A stretch of DNA of 64,000 nt, taken from the NCBI RefSeq assembly GCF_013348785.1, contig NZ_CP054691.1, positions 124,001-188,000 of the forward strand, in the 5' to 3' direction. This stretch comes from Gordonia sp. X0973 (GTDB taxonomy: Bacteria > Actinomycetota > Actinomycetes > Mycobacteriales > Mycobacteriaceae). How positions within the stretch are numbered: position 1 is the stretch's first letter; every line of letters begins with the position of its first letter. Positions 1 through 8,385 of the stretch are shown here, piece by piece. The notes under the pieces were generated by a model, which made no database searches, was not told the origin of the DNA, and was given only the letters and a program-made list of their open reading frames with translations. Made by a program: the position numbers and the translations under genes.

Positions 1-540
1 CAGTCCGCCATCACCCGACCCGCGACGGTGAAGGCCGCCCGCGGCCTCTCCCACTTCGGCGAGCACTCGCTCGGCTGGTTGGCGCTGGCCGGTGCCGGAG
101 CCCTGCTGGCGAGCCGTCGCGGGGACGAGACCGCCAAGCGCCGCTACATCGAGGCCGGCGTCGGCGCGTTCGGCGCGCATGCCGCGTCGGTGATCATCAA
201 GCGCGTGGTGCGCCGTCCGCGGCCCGACCACCCCGACATCAAGGTCGGCGTCGGGACGCCGAGCAAGCTGAGCTTCCCGTCGTCGCACGCCACGTCGACG
301 ACGGCGGCCGCGATCCTGCTCGGCCGCGCGGCCGGTCTCAAGCCGACCACGCTGCCCGCCGTGATCGTGCCGCCGATGCTGGTCTCGCGGCTGGTGTTGG
401 GCGTCCACTACCCGACCGATGTGCTGGCCGGGGCCGCGATCGGTGCGGCGAGTGCCGGCGCCGTGATCGTGGGTGACAAACTATTGGGCGACACAGCGTT
501 GGCACAGAAATTGTTCGCGTACAGAAAGCCGGGAGTCTGA
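1..540 (+). CDS. PAP2-family phosphatase, decaprenylphosphoryl-5-phosphoribose phosphatase (Rv3807c type), 5' end off window
   Basis: The frame is open to the left edge, so the true start may lie upstream; an in-frame GTG at 28 would give 170 aa. The three PAP2 phosphatase signatures are visible: KRVVRRPRP, PSSHAT and SRLVLGVHYPTD, with several hydrophobic segments between them. In mycobacteria the Rv3807c protein is the proposed membrane phosphatase that removes the 5-phosphate from decaprenylphosphoryl-5-phosphoribose, the product of UbiA. Here its stop overlaps the ubiA start by one base (TGATG), so the two are translationally coupled, which supports that role. The function is inferred from family and synteny; glf and glfT2 would be expected to the left, outside the window. 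Confidence 0.88.
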   Translation, partial: QSAITRPATVKAARGLSHFGEHSLGWLALAGAGALLASRRGDETAKRRYIEAGVGAFGAHAASVIIKRVVRRPRPDHPDIKVGVGTPSKLSFPSSHATSTTAAAILLGRAAGLKPTTLPAVIVPPMLVSRLVLGVHYPTDVLAGAAIGAASAGAVIVGDKLLGDTALAQKLFAYRKPGV

Positions 541-1487
541 TGAGCGAGGAGCCGATCGAGCACGGCAAGGTTGTGGGTCCCCCGAAGAACCTGGCGACCG
601 GTCTGGTCAAGGCCATCCGCCCGCGGCAGTGGGTGAAGAACGTCCTGGTCCTGGCGGCGCCGATCGTCTCCGGGAAGCTATCCTTCGACAACGCCGACAT
701 GTGGCGCGGGGCGGGCTTGGCGTTCGTGGCGTTCTGCCTGGCCGCGTCGGCGATCTACCTGCTCAACGACAGCCTCGACGTGGAGGCGGACCGCAACCAC
801 CCGACCAAGCGCTACCGACCGATCGCCGCCGGCGTCGTCCCCATCGGCCTCGCCTACGCGCTCTTCGTGGTGTTCGCGGTCGGTTCAATCCTGGTCGCGC
901 TGCTAGCCAATTGGCAGACCGCCGTCGTCATCGGCGTCTACCTGGCGATCCAGATCGCGTACTGCGTCGGCCTCAAGCACCAGGCGGTGCTCGACATCGC
1001 GATCGTCTCGTCGGGCTTCCTGCTACGCGCCATCGCCGGCGGTACCGCGACGTCGATCATCCTGTCCAACTGGTTCCTGCTGGTCATGGCCTTCGGCTCG
1101 CTGTTCATGGCGGCCGGCAAGCGTTACGCGGAACTGCAGCTCGCCGAACAGACCGGTGCGAAGATCCGCAAGTCGTTGGAGTACTACACCACGACCTACC
1201 TGCGGTTCGTCTGGACGCTCTCGGCCACGGCCGTCGTCGTGTTCTACGGCCTGTGGGCGTTGCAGTCCGAGGATGGGACCGGTCGTCCCAGCGACAACGT
1301 CTTCCGCACGCTGTCGATGGTCCCGTTCACCATCGCGATCCTGCGCTACGCCGTCGACGTCGACGGGGGCGAGGCCGGGGAGCCCGAGGAGATCGCCCTG
1401 GGCGACCGCGTCCTTCAGGTCCTCGCCGTCGCGTGGATAGTATGCGTGGGTGTCGCCGTCTACGCCTACCCGCACTGGCATCACTGA
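540..1487 (+). CDS. ubiA: Decaprenyl-phosphate phosphoribosyltransferase UbiA
   Basis: 315-aa polytopic membrane protein of the UbiA prenyltransferase superfamily. It transfers 5-phosphoribose from PRPP to decaprenyl phosphate, the first committed step to the arabinose donor DPA. The first aspartate-rich motif NDSLDVEADRNHPTKRYRP lies near residues 76-94, and the second region around KHQAVLDIAIVSSGF is also present. Synteny is that of Rv3807c-Rv3806c-Rv3805c. The ATG overlaps the upstream stop, and the next gene begins five bases after its stop, so this is a tight operon. Identification is firm from sequence plus context. Confidence 0.95.
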   Translation: MSEEPIEHGKVVGPPKNLATGLVKAIRPRQWVKNVLVLAAPIVSGKLSFDNADMWRGAGLAFVAFCLAASAIYLLNDSLDVEADRNHPTKRYRPIAAGVVPIGLAYALFVVFAVGSILVALLANWQTAVVIGVYLAIQIAYCVGLKHQAVLDIAIVSSGFLLRAIAGGTATSIILSNWFLLVMAFGSLFMAAGKRYAELQLAEQTGAKIRKSLEYYTTTYLRFVWTLSATAVVVFYGLWALQSEDGTGRPSDNVFRTLSMVPFTIAILRYAVDVDGGEAGEPEEIALGDRVLQVLAVAWIVCVGVAVYAYPHWHH

Positions 1488-1491
1488 GCCT

Positions 1492-3543
1492 GTGAGCACC
1501 GCACCTGCCGATTCGAGTACCCGGCCGCGCAAGCGCATCGCGATCGGCAGTTTCCTCGTCGGCGTGATCGCCGTGACGACGTTGTTCGCGATCGGCGGTT
1601 GGCAGCGTCGGTGGAATGCCGACGACGGTCTGATCGTCCTGCGCACCGTTCGCAACCTGCTGGCCGGCAACGGCCCGGTATTCAACGCGGGCGAGCGGGT
1701 CGAGGTCAACACGTCGACCGCGTGGACCTACGTGATGTGGTTCTTCTCCTGGATCACCGGCGGTCAGATCGAGTGGGTGGCGATCTGGGTCGCGTTCACG
1801 CTCTCGGTGCTCGCGATCCCGCTGGCGATGTACGGCACCGCACGGCTGTACTGGCCGTCGGTCTCGGCGGCCGGCGGCCTCTCGCTGCTGCTGCCGCTGG
1901 GCTCGATCATCTACATCGCCCTTCCGCCCGCGCGCGACTTCGTGACCAGCGGCCTGGAGAACGGGCTGACGATCTTCTGGGTGGCCGGGCTGTGGTGTCT
2001 CTTCCTCGCCTGGTCGCGGCGCGAGCCGGGCCGACGCGAGAACCTGCACATCCTGGTGCTGGCCTTCGTCGCGGGTCTGGCACCGCTGATCCGCCCCGAG
2101 ATCACCGTGCTCGGCGGTCTGGTCCTGTTGGTGCTGGTCTGCTCGCCGATGTCGTGGCGGATGCGGGTTGCCGTCGCCGCCGTCGCCGGGTTCCTGCCCG
2201 TCGCTTACCAGGTGTTCCGGATGGGCTACTACGCCGTGCTGGTGCCGAATCCGGCCATCGCGAAGGATGCCTCGGGCTCCAAGTGGGGGCAGGGCTTCAA
2301 ATACCTGGCCAACATGTTCGGCCCGTACGTCCTGCTGCTGCCGGTGGTGCTCGCCCTGGTCGCCGCCGGATGGTTGCTCTACGCGCGCCGCGCCAACCGG
2401 GCCGTCGCCGTCGATACCGCCCACCCCGGTTCCGATGCGGTGGCATCCTCGCGCGGGCGGCATGCCAAGCCCGACGAGGAGACGGTCGCGACGGCGATTG
2501 CCGACGACGAGACCGCTGCCGGTGGACGGCTGTCGCGGTGGCAGTCGCAGCTGCGCCAACCACGCACGGTCGTGTTGGTCGTGCTGGTCGCCGGCGTGCT
2601 GTTGACGCTCTACTGGCTGCGCCAGGGCGGCGACTTCATGCACGCCCGCGTGCTGCTCACCCCGCTGTTCATCCTGCTGCTGCCCGTCATGGTCGTCCCG
2701 GTGACGATCCCCGAGCACGTCCGTCTGGCCTGGCGCGCGCCGCAGAGCCCCGCCGACGAGGTGGTTCGGACCAAGACCCGCACCGCGCTGGGCGGGGCGG
2801 TGTTGCTGGGCCTCGTGTGGATCGCGACGGTGACCTGGGCAATCGTCGTCCACGAGAACACCCTGGAGGGCGAGGGCCTCGACATCGGCCGCGTCGGGAT
2901 CGTCGACGAACGCCGCTTCTACGCGGTCAACATGGGCAACCCCAACCCGATCACCGGGCAGGACTACCTCGAGTTCCCGCGCATGCGCGCGATGGTCGAG
3001 GCGATCGACAAGTTCCACGACGACGGCGCGGTCCTCATCGCGTCGCCGAACTACGACGAGTGGTATTTTGCCCGCCTGCCGGACAAGATGCCGCCGAATA
3101 CCAAGCGCCAGGTGACCGTGTACTTCCTGAACCTGGGCATGACGGGGATGAACGCGCCCCTCGACGTACGCGTGGTCGACCAGATGGGTCTGGCCTACCC
3201 GATCGCGGCACACACCGACCGTCTGTCCGACGGCCGTATCGGGCACGACAAGATCCTGCCGACCGAGTGGGTCGTCGCCGAGTCGGGCGGCGTCAACCGG
3301 TACCCGTACCTGCCGCTGTTCCTGAGCCAGGACAAGGTGCAGCAGGCACAGGTGGCGTTGACCTGCCCGGCCACGCGCGACCGCATCGCGTCGTACAAGG
3401 AGAAGCCGTTCACGCTCAAGCGGTTCAAGAGCAGCCTTCGCCAGTCCTTCGGGTTCACCGACTACCGGATCTCCCGGATTCCGGAGTACGAGATCGAGCG
3501 GTGCGGTCTGAAGATGCCGGAGTCGACCCTTCCGGCGAAGTAG
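1492..3543 (+). CDS. aftB: Terminal beta-(1->2) arabinofuranosyltransferase AftB
   Basis: 683-aa GT-C-fold membrane glycosyltransferase (Rv3805c type) that adds the terminal beta-1,2-arabinofuranose residues of arabinogalactan and LAM using DPA. The N-terminus has a basic stretch, one membrane segment, then WNADDGLIVLRTVRN with the acidic pair expected at the catalytic loop of this family. Many membrane helices follow, and a soluble C-terminal domain. I chose GTG 1492, five bases after the ubiA stop, over the in-frame GTG 1450 that would overlap ubiA by 38 bases. A hydrophilic, acidic/basic segment of about 55 residues (roughly residues 300-355) interrupts the membrane region and looks like a flexible loop. 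Confidence 0.92.
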   Translation: MSTAPADSSTRPRKRIAIGSFLVGVIAVTTLFAIGGWQRRWNADDGLIVLRTVRNLLAGNGPVFNAGERVEVNTSTAWTYVMWFFSWITGGQIEWVAIWVAFTLSVLAIPLAMYGTARLYWPSVSAAGGLSLLLPLGSIIYIALPPARDFVTSGLENGLTIFWVAGLWCLFLAWSRREPGRRENLHILVLAFVAGLAPLIRPEITVLGGLVLLVLVCSPMSWRMRVAVAAVAGFLPVAYQVFRMGYYAVLVPNPAIAKDASGSKWGQGFKYLANMFGPYVLLLPVVLALVAAGWLLYARRANRAVAVDTAHPGSDAVASSRGRHAKPDEETVATAIADDETAAGGRLSRWQSQLRQPRTVVLVVLVAGVLLTLYWLRQGGDFMHARVLLTPLFILLLPVMVVPVTIPEHVRLAWRAPQSPADEVVRTKTRTALGGAVLLGLVWIATVTWAIVVHENTLEGEGLDIGRVGIVDERRFYAVNMGNPNPITGQDYLEFPRMRAMVEAIDKFHDDGAVLIASPNYDEWYFARLPDKMPPNTKRQVTVYFLNLGMTGMNAPLDVRVVDQMGLAYPIAAHTDRLSDGRIGHDKILPTEWVVAESGGVNRYPYLPLFLSQDKVQQAQVALTCPATRDRIASYKEKPFTLKRFKSSLRQSFGFTDYRISRIPEYEIERCGLKMPESTLPAK

Positions 3544-3893
3544 GCCCGACCGGCGCGACAGGGTGGTTCGCGCGGCGGATGGGGCGGGAGTGATCGGATA
3601 CCTGCCGGTTTCCTGTCAACTTCGCGCCGGGGGCTATCGGGCGCGCACCTGGGACGATAGGTTTACCGAGGATGTTTTGCTGGCCAAAGTGTGTGCGGTC
3701 ACAGCTATGACGAGTTTGTGAGTAACAAACCCGTTGCAATACCATCCTTAAGCGTTGCGGTTCGCGACTTCGCCGTGCGCGGAAGCGTCGAACCGATGTG
3801 TAATCGACCGGAGCACCGGCGGCCCAGTGTCGACGGGAGCAAGGGAACCGAGCCGGGAAACCGGGCTCGGAGGAGATGGAGAGTTCAGCCGAT
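3544..3893 (+). other. 350-bp intergenic region upstream of the first mycolyltransferase gene
   Basis: No convincing gene. It separates the ubiA-aftB operon from the mycolyltransferase genes and most likely holds their promoter. A TAGGTT hexamer at 3658-3663 fits an actinobacterial -10. A small inverted repeat, GTTTGT at 3714-3719 and ACAAAC at 3725-3730 with a 5-nt loop, lies downstream of it. The stretch around 3700-3740 is clearly more AT-rich than its surroundings. I could not recognise a specific regulator site with confidence. Confidence 0.4.
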
Positions 3894-4865
3894 ATGTCGA
3901 AGACTGCGTCTAAGACGACGAAGATGAGGACGAGCCTGCTGGCCCTGACGGTCTCGGTGGCGACTGCCGTCGGACTGATCGGCGTCGGCGGTGGTGAGGC
4001 CTCGGCTCGCATCGGTGGAACGCAGGTGGGTCTGGAGACCTTCTACGTCAACGGTTGCGGCATGCCCAAGGTCAAGGTGCGCGCCTGGAAGCGCAAGGGC
4101 AACTACAAGACCGTCATCATGCTCGACGGCATGCGCGCCCAGTACGACTACAGCGGCTGGGAGATCAACACCAACATCCAGGAGATGGTCCGCTCGGGCG
4201 TCAACGTCGTCGAACCGATCGGCGGCCCCGCGAGCTTCTACACCGACTGGGTGGCCCCGAGTAACTTCAACGGGCAGCGCTACCGCTACCGGTGGAACTG
4301 TGTCATCACCAACACCCTGATCAAGGGCCTCGACCGCCGCGGCTACCGCGTCGGCCGCAGTAAGAAGTACGCGATCATGGGCCTGTCGATGGGCGGCAAC
4401 GCCGCGCTGTCGATCGGCGCGCAGAATCGTCGGAACTTCGACCGCGCCGGCTCGCTGTCGGGCTACAATTTCCTCTCCGCGCCCGGTATGCGCACGATGA
4501 TCCGGCTGGCGATGCTCGACGTCGACCCGAAGCCGTGGAACGTCGACTCGATGTGGCCGGTCTGGGGTCTGCAGTGGTTCCAGAACGACCCGATGTGGAA
4601 CATCGGCAACATGCACGGGATGAAGATCTTCGTCGGTTCGGGCAACGGCCTGTTCGGCAGGTACAACGCGCTGCCCAACGTCTTCGACGACCTGTTCAAG
4701 GGCTCCACGCTGGAGTTCCTGGCCTTCACGCAGGCCAAGGCATTCGAGGCTGCCGCGGCACTCTCGGGTCTGCCGGTGATGACCTACGACGCCAACGGCA
4801 CCCACGCGTGGGGCTACTGGCAGGACATGGTCTGGAACGCGAAGTCCCGCGGCTTCTTCCGCTAG
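3894..4865 (+). CDS. Antigen 85-type mycolyltransferase (secreted)
   Basis: 323-aa secreted alpha/beta hydrolase of the antigen 85 family, which transfers mycolic acids between trehalose monomycolates and onto arabinogalactan in the cell wall. I chose ATG 3894 because GGAGAG (3878-3883) is well spaced from it; the in-frame ATG at 3876 directly abuts GGAGGAG. The protein starts with a basic region and a hydrophobic core ending in ASA, a plausible signal peptidase I site. The nucleophile is S165 in GLSMGG and the catalytic histidine is H304 in GTHAWGYW. LDGMRAQ, GWEINTN and SFYTDW are typical family blocks. It lies after aftB as fbpA does in M. tuberculosis, and a strong terminator follows it. 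Confidence 0.93.
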   Translation: MSKTASKTTKMRTSLLALTVSVATAVGLIGVGGGEASARIGGTQVGLETFYVNGCGMPKVKVRAWKRKGNYKTVIMLDGMRAQYDYSGWEINTNIQEMVRSGVNVVEPIGGPASFYTDWVAPSNFNGQRYRYRWNCVITNTLIKGLDRRGYRVGRSKKYAIMGLSMGGNAALSIGAQNRRNFDRAGSLSGYNFLSAPGMRTMIRLAMLDVDPKPWNVDSMWPVWGLQWFQNDPMWNIGNMHGMKIFVGSGNGLFGRYNALPNVFDDLFKGSTLEFLAFTQAKAFEAAAALSGLPVMTYDANGTHAWGYWQDMVWNAKSRGFFR

Positions 4866-4936
4866 CGGTCCGGGCCACGTCGGCCCGCACCTCTAGTAAC
4901 AGAAATCCCACCTGTAACAGCGTGGCATAACCAAAT

Positions 4937-4980
4937 CAGCGCGCCCTCCGTGTATGAACGACACGGAGGGCGCGCTGTTT
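4937..4980 (+). terminator. Strong rho-independent-type hairpin after the first mycolyltransferase
   Basis: A perfect 17-bp stem (4937-4953 with 4961-4977), a 7-nt loop (atgaacg) and a short T run (4978-4980). It ends transcription of the first mycolyltransferase gene before the second. A GTG at 4950 that extends the next reading frame lies inside the stem, which argues against that start. Confidence 0.85.
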
Positions 4981-5018
4981 GGGCTGTGCGCGCGATAGGG
5001 GCTGGAGGAGAAGTGTCG

Positions 5019-6578
5019 GTGAGGATGCGGGGTGCTCGACCGTTGAGTGCGCGATGGGCGACCGCGGCTTCCGCGTGCGTGCTCTCGGCTGCGCTGACAC
5101 TGCCCCTCGTCGCGCCGACAATGGCCGCGCCGCCGGCTCCGGCTCCGGCCGCACCGCCGCCCGCCGCGGCCCCGGTACCCCCACCTGCACCGGCTCCGCC
5201 GCCGAACCCGTTGCCGGCGAATCCCGCGAACCCGGCCCCGCCGCCCGCGCCCAACCCACCGCCGGCCAAGCCCGGCCCGCCGGGTCCCGGACGTGCCGCG
5301 CCGAAACCGGGGCCAGCCGCACCGCCGGCCGCCGCACCGGCACCGTCGGATGTCCGAGTCACCAAGACCTACTGGTACAGCGATCGTCGCGTCGCGCTCT
5401 GGGTGCATTCCCCGGCGATGGACACCGACATCCAGGTGCAAGTGCTGCTCGCCCGGGACTGGTGGTCGCGCCCGACGGCCAAGTTCCCGCAGATGACGAT
5501 GCTCGACGGTCTGCGCGCCCAGGATGACCAGAACGGCTGGATCATCAACACGAACGTCGCCGATTTCTACGCCGACAAGAACCTCAACGTGATCCTGCCG
5601 GTCGGCGGCGAGTCGAGCTTCTACACCGACTGGCTGCAGCCCGACAAGGGCAAGAACTACAAGTGGGAGACCTTCCTCATCCGTGAACTCCCGACGGTGA
5701 TCGAGCGGGATTGGCGCAGCACCGCCGTGCGCGGCGTCGAGGGGCTGTCGATGGGCGGCACCGCCGCGATGATGCTCGCGGCCCGCAATCCCGGCTTCTA
5801 CAAGTTCGTCGCCTCCTTCTCCGGGATCCTGCAGATGACCTCCCTGGGGATGCAGCCGGCCATCCAGTTCGCGATGAACGACGCCGGTGGATACGACGCC
5901 CAGAAGATGTTCGGATTGCCCAGCAACCCGGCGTGGGCCGCACACGACCCGTATCTGCTCGCGGACAAGCTGAACGGGACGAGCCTCTACATCTCGTCGG
6001 GCAACGGCATCGTCGGCCCGCATGACAAGCCGACCGACATCCCGCTGTTGGCCACCAACTACTCCGGCGTCGGCCTGGAACTGCTCTCGCGCGTCACGTC
6101 GCAGCAGTTCGCCACCGAACTCAACCGCAAGGGGATCCCCGGGCAGGCGGTGTACCGCCCGTCGGGCACGCACACGTGGCCCTATTGGCAGTTCGAGATG
6201 ACGCAGGCGTGGCCGCAGGCGGCCAGCGCTCTCGGCCTCGCCGAGGACCGACCCGCCTGCCGCACCTCGGGTGCCATCAAGAAGGTCTACAACGCGAACA
6301 AACGGCTGCTGGGCGAGTGCTTCACCCCCGAGTATTCGGTGGCCGGTGGTCGCGCACAGGACTTCCGCGGCGGGCGCATCATCACCGGGCCGAAGGGGCC
6401 CAAGATCGTCGGCGGCGCGATCGGCGGCGCCTACGTCTCGGCGGGCGGCCCCGGCGGCAAGCTCGGCCTGCCGGTCAGCAGCGAGCGGATGACCAAGGAC
6501 CGCAAGGGCAAGGTCAGCGAGTTCCAGCGCGGCAAGATCACCTGGACCCCGTCGCGCGGCGCGTCCGTCGGCAAATAG
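5019..6578 (+). CDS. Antigen 85-type mycolyltransferase with Pro/Ala linker and C-terminal LGFP-like repeat
   Basis: 519 aa. GGAGGAG at 5004-5010 has ideal spacing to GTG 5019; the longer frame from GTG 4950 starts inside a terminator stem. A signal peptide (cleavage near TMA-AP) is followed by a Pro/Ala-rich linker of about 80 residues. The esterase domain has nucleophile S244 in GLSMGG and histidine H385 in GTHTWPYW. The C-terminal ~65 residues contain GGAYVSAGGPGGKLGLPVS and EFQRGKITW, resembling the LGFP repeats that anchor corynebacterial mycolyltransferases to the wall. It probably acts as a wall-attached mycolyltransferase, complementing the diffusible one upstream. Two fbp genes in tandem match the fbpA-fbpD arrangement in M. 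tuberculosis. Confidence 0.92.
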   Translation: MRMRGARPLSARWATAASACVLSAALTLPLVAPTMAAPPAPAPAAPPPAAAPVPPPAPAPPPNPLPANPANPAPPPAPNPPPAKPGPPGPGRAAPKPGPAAPPAAAPAPSDVRVTKTYWYSDRRVALWVHSPAMDTDIQVQVLLARDWWSRPTAKFPQMTMLDGLRAQDDQNGWIINTNVADFYADKNLNVILPVGGESSFYTDWLQPDKGKNYKWETFLIRELPTVIERDWRSTAVRGVEGLSMGGTAAMMLAARNPGFYKFVASFSGILQMTSLGMQPAIQFAMNDAGGYDAQKMFGLPSNPAWAAHDPYLLADKLNGTSLYISSGNGIVGPHDKPTDIPLLATNYSGVGLELLSRVTSQQFATELNRKGIPGQAVYRPSGTHTWPYWQFEMTQAWPQAASALGLAEDRPACRTSGAIKKVYNANKRLLGECFTPEYSVAGGRAQDFRGGRIITGPKGPKIVGGAIGGAYVSAGGPGGKLGLPVSSERMTKDRKGKVSEFQRGKITWTPSRGASVGK

Positions 6579-6785
6579 TCGCGATCTCTTAGGCGTTTGG
6601 TTCGGAATCCGGACGAAACGCCAAACAGGCGCCAAACTGGTTAGTCGCTGTCCGCGATCTGAGACTTAGCAAAGAATCTGACGCGTACTGCCAGTTCAGT
6701 GTTGCCGGTGCACGGTTTACCCGCCGAACGCAGGTAACCTGGGCGATTGAGAATCCCGGGATTTGGCATAGCGAAAGTGGGAAAT

Positions 6786-7313
6786 GTGAACGGGTGGCAG
6801 CGAGTCGCACTCGCCGCATCTGCGGCGGCGTTGGTCGCGGGCGTGTGCTCTGGATGCGGTGGCGACGATTCGACGGCGTCGGCACCGATCACCGGTGCGC
6901 AGGTGACGACGACGCATTTCGAGTCGCCCGCGATCGACCCGCCGTCGGGCACCGACACCGCCAAGCCGGGTATGCCGGCGACGGCGCCGAATCCGTCGAC
7001 GACCCAGCCCAGCGACTTCCCCGGTTCGAAGACGCCGGCGTCCAGCCCGAAGACCACGCAGCCGATCAGCAGCAAGGCCCAGCGCTACCTGGACGCGCTC
7101 AAGCGCGAGAAGGTCACCATCATGGGTGACAGCGACGACACCATCGCCCTGACCATGGCCCAGTTCGTCTGCGACCAGCGCGGCAAGAACGGCGATCCGA
7201 CGTCGATGAAGGCTTTCGTCGTCGCGGCCGTCGGTCCCGGCGAGAAGACTGTCGAGCAGGCAAACATCAAGGCGGACAAGGTTATTCGGGCCGCCCAAGA
7301 GAATTACTGCTGA
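6786..7313 (+). CDS. Probable secreted/lipoprotein with DUF732-like C-terminal domain
   Basis: 175 aa from GTG 6786; a TTG at 6747 and GTG at 6777 are alternative in-frame starts. A hydrophobic N-terminus ends in GVCSGC, which resembles but does not perfectly fit a lipobox. A Ser/Thr/Pro-rich, low-complexity stretch follows. The last ~80 residues (SKAQRYLDALKREKV, AQFVCDQ, terminal NYC) look like the small DUF732 domain common in exported mycobacterial proteins, with two cysteines that could pair. Its stop is six bases before the Culp6-type gene, so they are probably cotranscribed. Its role is unknown; position suggests an accessory part in mycolate metabolism. Confidence 0.7.
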   Translation: MNGWQRVALAASAAALVAGVCSGCGGDDSTASAPITGAQVTTTHFESPAIDPPSGTDTAKPGMPATAPNPSTTQPSDFPGSKTPASSPKTTQPISSKAQRYLDALKREKVTIMGDSDDTIALTMAQFVCDQRGKNGDPTSMKAFVVAAVGPGEKTVEQANIKADKVIRAAQENYC

Positions 7314-7319
7314 TCTGAG

Positions 7320-8279
7320 ATGAGTAAGAACCGCGGCCGGGTGCGCCGTTGGCTGCTGCTAGCGCTCCTGTTGATCGTGATCATCGCGATCATCCTGTGG
7401 GTGATGCGGGCGTGCGCGCCGAAGCGGCCCGGTCCGCCGCCGACCCCGCCTCCACCGCAGCGGCCGACGGCCCAGGCGGCCGATTGCCCCGACGTCGAGG
7501 TCGTGGTCGTCCCGGGGACGTGGGAGTCCAGGGCGAACGACGACCCCTTCCAGCCGAGGGCCAACCCGAAGTCGCTGATGCTGCGGGTCTCCTCGGCGTT
7601 GAGCGACAAGTACCCGGCCAGCCGGGCGCGGATCTACACGATCCCGTACACGGCCGAGTTCCGGAACCCGACAAACCTGACCGATCGGCAGGCCGACTAC
7701 GACGTGTCCCGGCGCCAGGGGTACGCGCGCACCGCCGGGCACATCACCACGCTGCACAAGCGCTGCCCGATCACCTCCTTCGTGATCATGGGCTTCTCCC
7801 AGGGCGCGGTGATCGGCGGCGACGTGGCGAGCATCATCGGCAACGGGCGCGGCGTCCTCGACGCGGACTACGAGGACCTCGTCCGCGGCGTCGGGCTGAT
7901 CGCCGACGGTCGTCGGCTCGCCGACCAGCAGACCAACATCGGGCCCAATCCGCCCGGGGTCGGCGCCGAAGTCGCACTCGGCGCATTCCACAACCTGGTG
8001 CCGGGTATCACCATGAACGGGCAACGCGTCGACGGATTCGGCACGCTGCGCGACCGCGTGGCGGAGATCTGCGCCCCCGGCGACCTCATCTGCGATTCGC
8101 CGACGATCGCCAACCCGCTGCGCGCGGTGGGGCAGCTCGTCAACGCCGCGCACAACCCGATTCATGCGATGTATGCCACACCGAAGTATTGGCAGCTCAA
8201 CGGTGCGACGGCGACACAATGGATGTACGCATGGGCCGTGCGCACCATCGATGCGTCCCCACACCCAAAACACTTCTGA
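7320..8279 (+). CDS. Cutinase-like mycolate-locus (phospho)lipase/thioesterase, Culp6 (Rv3802c) type
   Basis: 319 aa. It has an N-terminal membrane anchor (residues ~10-30), a Pro-rich linker, then a cutinase-fold domain with the GFSQG nucleophile motif (S160). The acid is probably D in CAPGDLICD and the histidine in NPIHAMY. Rv3802c is an essential envelope esterase with phospholipase and thioesterase activity, linked to mycolate homeostasis and located upstream of fadD32 in mycobacteria. Here an F420-type oxidoreductase gene intervenes before fadD32. The motif, anchor and synteny together make the call firm; the physiological substrate is not settled even in the family. Confidence 0.9.
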   Translation: MSKNRGRVRRWLLLALLLIVIIAIILWVMRACAPKRPGPPPTPPPPQRPTAQAADCPDVEVVVVPGTWESRANDDPFQPRANPKSLMLRVSSALSDKYPASRARIYTIPYTAEFRNPTNLTDRQADYDVSRRQGYARTAGHITTLHKRCPITSFVIMGFSQGAVIGGDVASIIGNGRGVLDADYEDLVRGVGLIADGRRLADQQTNIGPNPPGVGAEVALGAFHNLVPGITMNGQRVDGFGTLRDRVAEICAPGDLICDSPTIANPLRAVGQLVNAAHNPIHAMYATPKYWQLNGATATQWMYAWAVRTIDASPHPKHF

Positions 8280-8385
8280 TCTGCGATTCCCAGTTCACTA
8301 TCCGGCACATTTGGCCGGTCGGTGGACTCCCGCGTACCGTATCGTCGGTTAAGTTTGTGTACGCGATTCCCAGGAGTGGTAGCGG

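Noticed and set aside
3690..3740. MtrA-type operator in the mycolyltransferase promoter
   Set aside because: GTCACAGC and GTAACA-like strings occur, but spacing and repeats do not convincingly match a published motif.
3691..3927. Small + strand ORF upstream of the first mycolyltransferase
   Set aside because: Arg-rich, no recognisable feature, no ribosome site, and it occupies the promoter region.
4950..5018. Upstream GTG start for the second mycolyltransferase
   Set aside because: It lies within the stem of a 17-bp terminator hairpin, and GTG 5019 has an ideal ribosome site and signal peptide.
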